Assembly (NCBI RefSeq): GCF_002078875.1
Contig: NC_034412.1
Location: forward strand, 83,801,227 to 83,865,226
Direction of reading: 5' to 3'
Source of the DNA: Numida meleagris
Taxonomy: Eukaryota; Chordata; Aves; Galliformes; Numididae
DNA length: 64,000 bases
Shown here: positions 40,166 through 51,925 of the stretch, piece after piece
How positions within the stretch are numbered: position 1 is the first letter of the stretch
Layout: each line of letters opens with the position of its first letter
Program-made: the position numbers and the translations under genes
Notes under the pieces: generated by a model
What the model was told of the DNA's origin: nothing
Database searches by the model: none
What the model saw: the letters and a program-made list of their open reading frames with translations, nothing else

Positions 40166-41437
40166 ATCTGACCTCTGTCTGATACCACAGCTATGATACC
40201 CTGTACAGGTATATAATACTTTTACAGAAGTGTTGGAAATACAGCTCTGGCAGCTCCTCAGATAGTGTTGTACTGGGAAACAAGCAGCAAAAAAGATTAA
40301 GTAACACAAAGCAGGGGTAATTTACTACTTTCAGTATGACTCACGTGAGCAGTGGTGATAGGCATGCAGAAGTCACTGTGTCAGCACTTGTCACAATTTT
40401 CTTACAGGCAAGTTTTTCTTTTCTCAAGACTGTAAAGAATGGGTGACATCAGTTTTTGTTTTCTTTGGAGTTTCGTGTTTTCTGAAGAGTCTCACCATCT
40501 GTACTTCAAACAGCCAAGAAAAAGGAGGGTGAATGGGAAGCTGCGAGCTGGTGGCAGACAAGTATCAGTGTGTTTTCAGTGGAAGCCCAAGTGATGAGCA
40601 AACAGGGTCCTTTCTGAACTAAGCTGGCCCAGTTTCTATTCTCCTGCTGATATGACAAGTGTCAGAAACTTTCATGAGGCCTGACTTCACTCAGGGAACA
40701 TCACCAGGAAATTTAGCAAATAATTAGCAATCAGAGTTTCCTGTGAAGAATCAAGTTGTGGGGATATTTTTCCATCTCAAGGTAAATGCTTGACAAAAAG
40801 GACTTCCAGGCTGACACAAATCTGCAATCTCATCACCTCTTTTTCTGTTAGTCTGAAGGTTACAACTTAAAAAAGTAATAATAACAATTAAAAGCCTTCT
40901 TTCATATTCCTGGGCTTGATTTTTTTTTCCACTTTGATGAGGACTCTCAGCATGGCTACCCTAATTATTTTCTTCCCACTGTCTCTTTTTGGCAGCCAAA
41001 ATAATATGTTTGTCTATATAATGGTCCACAAAAACCACTTACTCTCTCCATCTGACAAGTTGGTTCTTTCCAGAGGGCAGCTCCAAAAGGAGATCAGTTG
41101 AGAAGTCAAGCACCCACAGCTACCATTATGTTGTTAGCAAGATAAAGGTGTACACTGTCTCTCAAAACAAGACTCTCTGTATGCAGCTCAGAGCTTGATA
41201 TCTGAAATCCTGCCAAGTGCATCACTCTCATAGCTAAACCTCATTAAGCACTTAATTGCTTTTAGTTTTCACCCAGATCTTACCAGAAGAAGGAAGTCAC
41301 AGCTAAGTACACTTTAAGCCACATCAGAATTTTGATGTTGTTAGTAATGGAAGGTCTATCCATAAACGTTGCTTTTCTAGAGAAACTAGCAGGGTGGGAA
41401 ACAGTCACCAATATGACTGATGGTGATCAGCTTTAGG
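40166..41437. other. Unique non-coding sequence
   Basis: No gene or repeat is recognised between the SINE-like copy and the CR1 copy. Confidence 0.5.
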
Positions 41438-41836
41438 AATCATAGAATCATAATCATAGAATGACTTAGATTGGAAGGGACCTTAAAGATCATTAAGTTC
41501 CACCCCCTGCTATGGGCTGGTTGCCACCCACCAAATCAGTCTGCCTGGGGCCCATCCTACCTGACCTTGAACACCTCCAGGATGGGGCATCCACAACTCT
41601 GGGCAGCCTGTGTCAGTGCCTCATCACCCTTTGAGTAAAGAATTTCTGCCTGACATCTAACCTGAATCTCCCCTCTTTTAGTTTAAAGCCATTCCCCCTT
41701 GTCCTATCACTATCAGACCATATGAAAAGCTGGTCCCTCTCCTGCTTGTAGGCTCACTTTCAAGTACTGGAAGGTCGCAATGAGGTGTCCCTGGAGCCTC
41801 CTCTTCTCCAAGCTAAACAAGTCTAGCTCCCTCAGA
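41438..41836 (-). mobile_element. CR1 LINE 3' fragment
   Basis: Reverse complement of a CR1 end. It begins with inverted terminal octamers (ATCATAGAATCATAATCATA), continues with GATTGGAAGGGACCTTAAAG, then the part opposite the ORF2 C-terminus: GTCAGTGCCTCATCACCCTT, GCCATTCCCCCTTGTCCTAT, GAGCCTCCTCTTCTCCAAGC and TCTAGCTCCCTCAG. It is truncated at its 5' end near 41836. No long frame is open on the coding strand. Confidence 0.92.
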
Positions 41837-44643
41837 AATGATGAAAGAAACCTATTTCTAGTAAAATCTCAATCATTTATGACAGGATGAGATTTCTGCA
41901 GATATGCTGACATAGCAGGCCCCTAAATTATGATAACAAAAGATAATAATGACTGCATATATCTATTCTAGATCCTTGTCTTGGAGTTAATGGGCTAGCT
42001 ATAGAGTGAATACCTATGAACAAGGTTAATTTCCCATAAAGATGAGAGCAGTTTGGGTTAGGTTTTGCCTAAGGTACAGAGAACGCTAAGTTTACTGGGA
42101 TGGTGGGGTCACCTGGAACGTGCTGCTCCTGTCAGTGTGTGTGGCATAGAGCTACATAAAGTACAGTTTTCTGTCATTCACTGGAGGATCTCAAATACTT
42201 CACAAACCTATCATTCACTCAGTTCTGGAAGTCTTGCTCCTTGCTTGTCTCATCCAAGCTGCCAGCCTGCAACCCCCACTTAGTCAATTTTCAAACCAAT
42301 ATATATATATATTTATCTGTGTCTTTCAAATATTAGTTAACTTACGTCCATGTAAATAACATCAGACTCTAAGGTGCTATGACATCGTAGATATTATAGA
42401 AAAAACTAATCAATCTAACAATGTAAATGATCCCTCTAGATGTGAGGAAATGAAAAGCCCAGCTCTTAGTTAACTTACTGAGTACTTAATCACACAGCCT
42501 TGTAGGCTACTTGAGCATACCCAATATAGCTGAAGCTGCAATTTGAGTCATAAATTATGGAATGTATAATGGTTATTTTTAATATTCACAAGGCCAGTCT
42601 ATTCATGTTCAGAAAACCACTCTCTTTACATGAGAGAGAAGTAAATGATCCTTTGGATACATGACAACTTTTATCATTAATCTAATACATTTCCCAGGCA
42701 CATACTGCTGGAGCACTGAGGATCAGAGGTACCATCCAGCAAAGTGAATGGAAGGACTCCCACTGAATTGCTGAGAATTTGAATCAGGCCAGAAGCCAGG
42801 TAGGGAAACCAGACATTGCTTGACCAGCAAAATACTGATGTTGCTTTCCAGCATCTGTCAATATTCGTTGCTTTTTTCAAAACTTTTTAAATGGTGCTGA
42901 CACTGCTTTAGCACCATAACACTGTGAAATCTCCACTTGTGCTTTCCATTTTGGAACTGTTCTTTGAGTAATGCCTGTTGCTTGAAAAGGTAATACGGAA
43001 AGAAATCACACCATTTACATTTACAGAGTCATTGTGAGCTGGTAACCATAGCAGGTGTGAATCCTGCATACAATTTTTTTTCAGCCTATTAATTATTGAT
43101 TTTTTATGTTCCCTGCATCTATTTTTAGTAAATTTCTTCAGTGCACTTACTCCTTCTCTTGTTTAGTATCCTACTTCTGCATGTCCTCAGGCACTTTCCT
43201 TCCTTGACACATTATCCTTCCATTACTGAGGACACTCTCTTCTTCCCTGATTCATGGTTCACAGCAGACATGTGAAATCTTTAATGAAGAATGCACATTT
43301 TCCCAGTCAGTTTAATAGATCTGAGTAGATAAAGAGAGCAGAGGTGCAGAATCTAACTTAGGTCATTAAGAATTTGAAAGGTATTTATTAATCATTACTA
43401 AAGATTATTACTTGCATCTCATAGCTTTAAATGAGCATATGTGATGACCAACATAAATTCCAAGTTGTTGGCATGGGGAAAATGAAGGAAACTCATTTGG
43501 AAAGTGGGGGTAGTTGTCACAACGAGTTACAAAAGCCAGCCATGAGACCCTCCACAAAAACTCTCGCATAGAACATCTGACAGAGAGAACGCTGATCAAA
43601 AGGCATTAGCATATTAAATTTGCATGTAAGGTATGTTTCCTCTGTACTTGAGGTGAGGCCTCACTAATTTTGAAAATCAGAAATCCAGAGCTTTTAGAAA
43701 TTTTCTGGATTTAAATTCCATTTTCTCTGTTCTATCACATCTCAGATTTATTACGGTCAGCGTTTTGTGGGTTATGGCACAAAGACGACAGAGAAGGAAA
43801 CATAGGAACTCTTCTGAAAGGTGCTGAGGGACAAAACATCACTTTTACCTGAGGCCTCAGTCAATGCATGTTTTGCCCCAGAAAGATATGCTCACCTCTA
43901 CTAGGACCAGTGCAAACAAAAGCAAAGCAAAGCATAATGTATGAGCTGGTGAATGTGATTTGCTCATCCTGACAATTTTTTTGTGTCTGCAAAAATGCTC
44001 CATTCTCTCCTGAGCTGAAATCATGAAATTTTTGCTTTATTTTCTTGATTGGCAGAAAGCAGATAAGTAGCCTCAAATGTGATATCCAGAATAGAAAGGA
44101 GAGAATATCCAGATAGCCATCTAGTAAATGGGAAACCTGGCTTCTATTATTTTAAACCTTGATCTGCTGGAACTGCAGTGAAAATCTTCATTGGCCATAG
44201 CTTTACTTTCACATAACTTGTACTTGTTTCTCACACTATTCATTAGCTTGTTTAGAACCTGGAGTCAATGCCTGGAGTCAATGGGAATTTCAGCAGTGAC
44301 CTCAGTGAAAGCAACGTAAGATCATTAAATCTCAATACTTTTTAAAATATAGTTGAAAAGACATCCAGAAGGGAGCCATGGAAGAAAAAAAAAGAACTGA
44401 TATGATTTTACATTACTTCAAAGCTCAGGAAAGAAAAGAAAGCCTGTTCTTTTTCTTTTTTAAATACAGCATCATCTACAGCCTGGAGAAAATATTTTAT
44501 GAAGTCAGAAGACTGAAATCCTAATCTGTGATTGTATTGGGTATGATATCAATGCCAGCCATGATGTCTGGTGCTAAAACTGACTTGTTTTCTTCCAGTC
44601 CAGAACTTCTGAAATCCTTCCACTACCTGTTTTTATGTGAATC
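41837..44643. other. Unique non-coding sequence
   Basis: It holds a short (AT)n run at 42299-42312 and a 13-bp tandem duplication at 44258-44283. No gene is recognised. Confidence 0.5.
44258..44283. repeat. 13-bp tandem duplication
   Basis: CCTGGAGTCAATG occurs twice in direct succession (44258-44270 and 44271-44283) without mismatch. Confidence 0.9.
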
Positions 44644-45242
44644 ATGCTTGCTGCCGATATTGTACCCATTTTCTTCCAGCATTATACTTGTTTTAATGGA
44701 CATCCTAAGCTTTTTATATCTCTGTGTGTAGAGGGCCCAAGAGCTCTTGCTGCTGTCACTTGCCTGGTGGAATATGTTGATGCCCTCATGCAGCCAGAGA
44801 CATCAACATGTGGTTCTGCCATCTGCGCCACTCACTTTTGTAAGGAATGTGAAAAGTTGTGTTACCTGCACGTGTTTTATGTGCCAGACGCCGAGCAGCG
44901 ACTTTGTAGGAGGAAAAACACTGAGGCCAAAGCTCACCTGGCAGCGGCAGAACTAGAGGAGGAGCAAAGCTTTGGTCTAACCATGCCGTGTTTGGGATCT
45001 CCTGGGAGAAAGGAATGCCCTTTCTGCCAGTGTTCACCTGTTTCCTATTGAATGGACTCATCGGTTTCCTGCTGCGTGTCCAAAGGGAAGAGATGAAGGT
45101 AAAAACATACAATTGCTTTCGCCTGCTCTCACTTAGCAGCAGCGCTGCTTTGGGCCTGGGGACTGCAGGCAGCCAGCCAGTTCTGCAGCCAGATTTCCCT
45201 TCTGCCCTGTGCTGCAGATTTATTTATGCAAGTGCTTTCTGA
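44644..45242 (+). other. CpG-richer block with unassigned 135-codon frame
   Basis: This block is visibly richer in G+C and CpG than the surrounding DNA (CpGs in GACGCCGAGCAGCGAC, GCAGCGGC and GCAGCGCTG, among others). An ATG frame at 44644-45051 runs 135 codons. The predicted protein has a Cys-rich middle (CATHFCKECEKLC) and a CPFCQC near the end, but I do not recognise a family and see no upstream promoter or secure splice pair. GATGAAGGTAAAAAC at 45094-45108 would make a fair splice donor in another frame, so an exon of a non-coding RNA is equally possible. Best described as an exon-like candidate, not a gene call. Confidence 0.2.
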
Positions 45243-45620
45243 AGCAGCAGCCCATCACCTTTAAGTGCTTCCTTGATCACCCGCTGATTTCTCCAGCCTG
45301 TCTTTTCTCAACAGTTAGGGCAGCTTTAGACCCGTGAGTGATTTATAAAGAAAGGAAATGCTAATGGTAGACAAATAAAGATGGAAGTATTTGGCCTATT
45401 TTCCCCCTTCTGAAACCAAAGGTCAGGCATACATTATCAGTCTGAATAACCTTCAGATAAAGAAAACTAATAGCTGGGAAAGCAAAAAATAATGCCTTTA
45501 AAATACAGCGTTGACAGTGCCTTGAAAAATGGTGACTGGTGAGCCTGAAAGCATGTACTGCCTATGAGGAGGATTTCTACAAATTATAATGACTGGCGTA
45601 ATAAAACCTCACCCCTTCTT
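45243..45620. other. Unique non-coding sequence
   Basis: Nothing recognisable between the CpG-richer block and the palindrome. Confidence 0.45.
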
Positions 45621-45675
45621 ATATACCTTGCCGAGTACTCTGCGCATACGCAGCTGTGGTTACCGAAAGGTATAT
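45621..45675. repeat. Imperfect palindrome, 55 bp
   Basis: Outer arms ATATACCTT (45621-45629) and AAGGTATAT (45667-45675) are perfect complements. The centre is CTGCG-CATA-CGCAG (45640-45653). Between the arms the match is partial, so a bulged hairpin is possible. Confidence 0.6.
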
Positions 45676-45839
45676 GAGTGTGCAGAGGTGTGCATAGAAG
45701 GCTTGTCAGCTTAGCAAGCCTGCAAAATGCTATTATGTTTATAAAACTGGGCACAGATTTGCTTTTGAGAGCCACTGGTAAAAAACCAACCTGTTTGTTT
45801 ATATGCATTGCTGTAATCAGCTACGGCTTAATATTATGG

Positions 45840-45920
45840 AGACAAGTGTTACCCAGATATTGGGATCTTGTCTGGATTCAAACCAGGAGGCTCTGTATTT
45901 CTTACTGCACTACCGATTTT
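45840..45920 (-). mobile_element. tRNA-like sequence, probably a SINE head
   Basis: On the minus strand GGTAGTGCAGTAAG (complement of 45901-45914) resembles box A, and GGTTTGAATCC (complement of 45874-45884) is a near-perfect box B, spaced as in a tRNA gene. I could not fold a full cloverleaf, and no poly(T) stop of the right kind follows closely. It is better read as the head of an old tRNA-derived SINE than as a tRNA gene. Confidence 0.3.
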
Positions 45921-46917
45921 TCATCAGAAGCATGTACCTGCAAATGCAAGACGCCAGCCTGGCAGACCCAGGCCTGGTACACTGCCTCCCACTAAGATAA
46001 TTGTAATAAATATTGGTTGGTTTGCTTGTGCTGTTGAATACTCATCAGTCCCATTCATCTTGTGCTTCCTCTGCTGACAAGTACCAGGAATAGCCCCTGT
46101 GAGAGACATTTCTCAGCTGCTTCAGGATCTAGATCAAAACAAGTTACAAGCATTTGTGGAACTTAACCAAGAACCTGCTTTGGATTTCTGAAATAATAAG
46201 GATTATCATCCTCCAACGACTGAGCAAGCACAGAACTTCTGTCAGTGGCAGAAAGAAAACTCTGCACCGATGTGACAAAACAGCAATGATATTTCTAGAT
46301 GATTGATAAGAAAAGCACTTCCCAGATGTAATTTTGGCAGGTTCCCATTAATTTTGTTCTCCAGCTGCCACCGTAACTCATAACCCACCAGCAAGGAGGG
46401 ACCTCAAGTGGCCACCTACTCTCTCCTCAGCAGCAGGATTAAGCTCACACTTTGGCCAGACTAAACAAAGTGTGCACATCCCGCTTTTACGTATCCCCAC
46501 TGAAGGGGATTCTCTTAGCAGCCTCTTCAGTTTTATTTCTCATGCTCAACTTAAATCTTCTTTGCTGCCAAATTACTCAACAGGCACAGCAAGCAGTTTG
46601 TTCTCTCTTTATAATAGCTTTTTGCATATTTGAAGACTGTTAACATGTCCTACATTTATTCTGCTTTTTCCAATCTGTATAAACCACATTCTTTGAACTT
46701 ATTCACAGGCCATGATGATTGGTTCTCTGATAATTGTGTTGTTCTATTCTCAGCTTTCCATCAACAGCTTTTTTTAAAAAGGACACATTATTCCAAGCAA
46801 CAATTTCTCAGGACAAATGGAAGAGAATAGATGTCTCCTCTGTCTTTTGTATGACAAACTTACAGTATAATAGTTTACAATGTCCAACATGTTAATACTG
46901 ATTTTCCACACTGCTTT
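45921..46917. other. Unique non-coding sequence
   Basis: No gene or repeat recognised before the CR1 copy at 46918. Confidence 0.45.
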
Positions 46918-47466
46918 CCCAAGGTGATCCTCCCCCTCTACTCTGCCCTGGTGAGGCCTCACCTGGAGTATTGTGCCCAGTCCTGGGCTCCCTGGTTCTG
47001 GGCTCCTGAGAGTCCAGCGGAGGGCCACAAAGATGATAAAGGTCCTGGAGCACCTCTCTCATGAGAAAAGGCTGAGTGACCTGGGTCTGTTCAGCCTTGA
47101 GAAAAGAAGACTCAGAGGGGATCTGATCAGTGTTTATAAATATCTCAGGAGCAGGAGGCAAAGGGATGAGGCCAGACTCTTTTCAGTGGTGCGTGGCAAT
47201 AGGACAAGGGGAAATGTCCACAAACTGAAACATAGGAAGTTCCGCACAAATGTGCGTAAGAACAACTTCACAGTGAGAGTGTTGGAGCACTGGAACAGGC
47301 TGCACAGAGAGGTTTTGGAGTCTCCTTCTCTGGAGACGTTCAAGACCTGCCCGGACACCTACCTGGCTGGTCTGGGGAGCCTGCTTTGCAGGAGGGTTGG
47401 ACTCAATGATCTCTAGAGGTCCCTTCCAGCACCTACAATTCTGTGATTCTGTGATTCCGTGATCCC
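46918..47466 (+). mobile_element. CR1 LINE 3' fragment, relatively well preserved
   Basis: It starts with GTGATCCTCCCCCTCTACTC and CACCTGGAGTATTGTGCCCA (ORF2 near the HLEYC block). It continues through the ORF2 C-terminus and ends with GGAGGGTTGGACTCAATGAT, GGTCCCTTCCAGCACCTACA and the tandem octamers ATTCTGTGATTCTGTG. It is 5'-truncated. Compared with the other copies it keeps a long open frame and neat terminal repeats, which suggests a younger insertion. Confidence 0.95.
46973..47419 (+). pseudogene. CR1 ORF2 C-terminal remnant, 147 codons open
   Basis: The frame is open from a GTG at 46973 to the TAG at 47417-47419 and encodes the C-terminal region of CR1 ORF2 ([43 protein letters not shown]). 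The preceding block with HLEYC lies in another frame. The segment between the two blocks is shorter than in usual copies, so a small deletion and frameshift lie near 47000-47015. The reverse transcriptase and endonuclease are absent. It is not functional. Confidence 0.8.
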
Positions 47467-47815
47467 TGTTTTAAGAAATGCCTTTCTGTTTAATCACAGA
47501 ATAAAACTAAATTTTAACTTGCAACCAGCAGGCCTATTTTAAGTCTACTGGGAAACCCCAATTAGTTCTTCGTTACGCTTACAGTCTTTGTGAAAATTGC
47601 AGTAATTCTCAAAATGTCATGTGGGAAATTCTGTGTTGTGGGATTATAGGAAAATCTGTTTCTATTTCCATTCTTCATCCCATCCGCTAAAAGGCAAGGA
47701 CACTGACCTCTTTCTCACCAAGAACTGTAGATGTCCTCCCCAGTGGCTTCTAAAGCCATAAGTGGTAACTATCAGGGCTGTGACCACTGTCACTAAGAAG
47801 GTGAACATCCATGTA
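47467..47815. other. Short unique spacer between two CR1 copies
   Basis: About 350 bp with nothing recognisable. Confidence 0.5.
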
Positions 47816-47927
47816 CTGGGCTCTGAGTGACCTGATTGAGCTGTAGGTGTCCCTGTTCACTGCAGAGGAGTTGTACTAGATAATCTTTAAGGGTCCCTTC
47901 CAATTCAAAAGATTCTATGATTCTATA
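47816..47927 (+). mobile_element. CR1 LINE 3' end fragment
   Basis: The last ~110 bp of CR1: GAGCTGTAGGTGTCCCTGTT, CACTGCAGAGGAGTTGTACT, GGGTCCCTTCCAATTCAAAA and terminal octamers GATTCTATGATTCTATAG. It belongs to the same subfamily as the copies ending at 4034 and 22235. Confidence 0.92.
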
Positions 47928-50900
47928 GTATTTAAGCAGCAGATGTGAAGGAAGGGACAATGAGAGTGATGTTGCCAGAAGTGGGGGTACTTCACACTTC
48001 CCTTTCTATGCCCATCCCATTGTTTAGTCATCAGCTTCTTGAGTAGCAACAAAGCTCACTTGGTGATGTGAGGTTTGAAAGCTGGCATAAGTTGCCAAAC
48101 CCCCTCTAGCATTCTGAGAGAAGGTGTTGCGTGCAAAGCGTGGCATATCCACCTCTATTCCACACTAGAAGTGGAAACTGACACAGTAGCAGTAGTTTTC
48201 TTAAGGTAACTTAGTTTATTTATATTCCAGTTACTAGTTCATCAAGAGAGACCATCAAATGACAGTCACACAGCTTCAGTCAGAATTCCAAGGGAGAAGT
48301 TCTGCTCAAGTTATTGAGTTGAGTTAAAGAGATTAAGACAGAGAAGTTCTGAGGCTGTTCTTGCGTGTCGTCCCTCATCAAAAAATCTGACAACCTCATA
48401 TTTCCTCAGAGATAAAGAATTTCTGTGAAAAAGAAAAAAAAAAAACCTGGAGAAGCTGGATGAAATGGCACCACCTCTTGCCCATTTCCATCATGACACA
48501 GACGCCAGGACCTCTCTAGATCAGCTCCATAGAGAGTGTGTCCAAAAGAAGATACTGATTTCCACCATATCTATCCAGTTTGATGCAAGGTTGTGTGCTT
48601 TTAGCTAAAGTACTTTAACTGCTTCCTAAGTGTGACCCCAGGATCCGGTTAGATGCCATTTCACCTGCTACAGACAAACCTTTTGAAGTGCTTGATTTTC
48701 TTTATCTGGTCAGACAGTGAAAGTTACTGTTTTGTTGAAACTGTAATGAGGATGGAATTGTCTTTAGAGAGGCTTTTGTTCAGTAGAAGCTATAGATTCC
48801 CACTTTCCTTTTATTCTGCAGCAAACTCATTACTGTGGCATTGGCCACAAAGCAATGTGTTATCCCTTTCATCCTATCCTTTGTCTTGTTAAAACAAAGC
48901 GCCATCTCTTTGCTATTATTCTTTCTTTTTGGTCTATGTAATTAATACCCAGGCCCTTACAAAGTCCTTTTTCTCAGAGTGCATTCGAAATAAACAGACA
49001 GAGCCACAGTCTTGGGCAGCAATCCAGGTCACATCATCAACCACCAGGCCCAAAAGAAACTTTGTTTGCCAGCTTCACCCACGGCTATGCTCGTCATTGC
49101 TTCCTGCTGTGCAGTCAGGATTAATTCTGTTGTTCGTTTTGTTTTTTTCTGACTTTCTTTCTCCAGTGCTGCCCAGCTTCCTGCACCACATATTGTTCCA
49201 GCTTTGACTAGCCCTCCTAGTCCATAAGTTTCAGACTTGCTCTTGACTAAATATTTCCAGTTCTGTCTTTGTGGAAGGTCACTTTTAGCCACTTAGCTGG
49301 TAAGAAATATGCTTAGGTTTCATCAGCTCTGCCATTATTGACTTACTCTGTGGTAATTTCTCCATGTCACACAGAGCTTCAAATGTCATTTGGTGCCAGA
49401 CTTACCAGCCTGGCAGAAATACGTGAGGAAGACGAGAAGTCACAAGGAGGTAGAACAACATGAATGACTATGAACATTGAAAATTATCTGAGATACTCAC
49501 AATTCTTCCAGAAAAAGATAGGGTTGCTTTATATTTCATGTGTTAATTTATTATTTACTATGATCAGTATATGTATTGACATATAAAAATGAAAACTGTG
49601 ATATCCAGCACATTTTACAATACATGCAATTTCCCCACTCAAGGCAGGGAAGTTATCTGAACAAGGTAAATTTCATGTGAGAAGAAGGTCAGGCTAGGCC
49701 AGAATTTTACGATGTCAAACAACCTCAGCATTTCACAGCGGTAAAAAAAAAAGCTGTATCTCCAATTTCCTCATAAGCCATATGACTAGCATTAATCAAA
49801 TATGTTTGATTAAATAGGAAAGAAACTGACCATTTCTTTCTCAAGAATAGTTGTAAAAATTGTATGCATGTTGTGGTCTTTTCCCCTTTTTTTTCAGGTG
49901 TTAAAAACAAGAACAGTCAGATTTTAAACTTACCTTGATAATAAGGTGCAAGTACATAAACATTTTGCATGAAGCAAAAAGCAAAAGAAGATGCTGCTCA
50001 GAACGGCACTGTAGGAGAAATTACACAAAACATGGCATAATGAATAAAATTTGTCTTGAATTATTTATTTTTAGTGCTTTGTTTTATCTCTTCTATCTTG
50101 CAAGGCCTGGAAATTGTTCTTGATGAGAGGTTTTTGAGTGTCTGAGCCTCAAATTAAAACAACGCATTAATGTCTTCTATACAGTACAGAGGTAGGAAGA
50201 TTAGAGTAGAGTGCTTAGAAATGCACTGGATTTGCCACTTTCCACTAATGGGACCACTAGTGTGTACTGCTTTAATTTACTGCCTTAAAATATATCCATG
50301 AGATACAGTATTCTTGGATGTATGATGGCTGAATAAAATTTAATAGATATACAAGTGGCAGAGCAGAACTAATCCTTTCCGAGGTACCAGCTCTGTCATA
50401 AACTGTATTTACTTTGGAATCTGATTAAAAACATGTCTTGCAGCATTAGCAAGACCTCAGAGAAAGGGAAATCGAACATGGTGTGGGCACAAGAGATTTC
50501 CAATGACCGGATCATCTATAATTGGAGTAATTTTTTTCTTCTTACTGAGGATTTTTTTTTTCATTTGGTATCAGAGCCTGTTATCCCTTTAATACATCTT
50601 CAGAGCCAAGCCTTCCTATCTGCGGAAAACAGAGAAGAAGCCTTCCTGCTGAAATATCTATGCTGGGCATTACATAGCAGAGACGCTAATGATAAACGGT
50701 CTTCAGTCTAAAACGCTACCACACCCCAATAGATGACGGTATCAGTGCTACTAGTTTGTTAGCTCTTAGCCCACACCAGGTGCTACATCAAGCTTGACTT
50801 TTAGTGAAAGGAGATTTAAAAAACATGTGCCATGAGCCCACCTGTGAAGAGTTACTGGAGCTGATGAGTTGTAAATATGCCTTGACAAAAATGAGGTAAA

Positions 50901-51722
50901 TTTATAATTTGTTTGAGCACTTAAGTCTAACTACAGCACTCTGGTCTATTGTCAATTGAATGGATTGAGTGGAGACTCAAACCAAGTCTCCACCTTCAAA
51001 ATTAACATGTGCTCTCCAGATTCCTGATCAATTATGTCACAGTAAATTCTCCAAGTACTCATTTACAATCTTTTGTTGGCACATGAACAAACTCCATGAA
51101 TGCCATGACCACCTCTAGAAAGGACTACAAGTGGGTGTATAAGCATAGAAAGCATCCTTAAAAGCGTTACTTGAAGTGATTTACATGATCACTGCAGAGC
51201 TATAAATGGATAGAGTTGTAGCTCAAGATAAGAAAGTATGTGAATTTCTAGTAAGGAAAACCAGACAGTTGGATCTAGGAGTGTCTAGGCTCATGTTTTC
51301 CAGCAAAACCAAATTGGACAGAGCCTATTTAAGAGTATATTGTTTTACAGTGTACTCCTAGAAAGTCCCATCTTGTGTTTCAGAAGAGAACAATTCCTTC
51401 TGACATTCCATGTCATGAAATAGGTTGTCTGGCTCCAAGGCAAGAAAAAAATAGAAAAAATATACAATTTTAATGGTATTTATACCTTTAATTCCCACTG
51501 ATTTAATTCCCACTGAAATAGATAGTCCCTTGCTGACATTTTGTGAGATAGCTAAGGATACAGATACGAACAGTTAGAAAGATAGTATCCACTTGCAGTT
51601 TTGCAGAGTGGAATCCTTTTGCTATCTGAGTATTTTTCTGATCACATTAAGGAACTCTCTTATAAAGAGGAAGAGGATAGGGAGAGATGTATTCATTTTT
51701 TTAAAGCAAAATATTTGCCAAT
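47928..51722. other. Unique non-coding sequence
   Basis: It contains a 15-bp perfect tandem duplication (51487-51516). No gene, RNA or transposon is recognised. Confidence 0.5.
51487..51516. repeat. 15-bp tandem duplication
   Basis: TTTAATTCCCACTGA occurs twice in succession without mismatch (51487-51501 and 51502-51516). Confidence 0.9.
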
Positions 51723-51925
51723 TGTAGCAGAAATGCTAAGTCACAGCCTGAAACAGTGATAGAGCACCTGGTAGGAAGGCAGGGCCAACCCAGAGGAGCA
51801 CCTGAGTGACCAGAAGGGGAAGAACCAGGATCCACCCCTTCCCAGACCTCATTTAAGGGTTGGCAGTGGAGGCAAAGGTATCTCACTGAAGTTCTCTGCT
51901 TACCTGAGGCTTTCCAAAGGTAACC
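51723..51925 (+). mobile_element. LTR-like sequence related to the 3515 solo LTR
   Basis: It begins TGTAGCAG and aligns by eye to the start of the solo LTR at 3515. Shared are TCACA at about +20, a CTGAAC/CTGAAA block, then GAGCACCTGGT, and further in CTCATTTAAGGG followed by TTGGC or CTAGC. Homology fades after about 200 bp, and I could not find the matching right end or a target duplication (the left flank is CCAAT). It is either a degraded full LTR or a truncated one. The right boundary is approximate. Confidence 0.5.

Noticed and set aside
42299..42312. (AT)n run as a possible origin or regulatory site
   Set aside because: It is only about 14 bp long and typical of AT-rich background.
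45840..45920. A functional tRNA gene on the minus strand
   Set aside because: Box A and box B are visible, but I could not pair acceptor and anticodon stems into a cloverleaf, so a SINE head is more likely.
47134..47358. 74-codon minus-strand frame
   Set aside because: It is antisense to the CR1 ORF2 C-terminal remnant.
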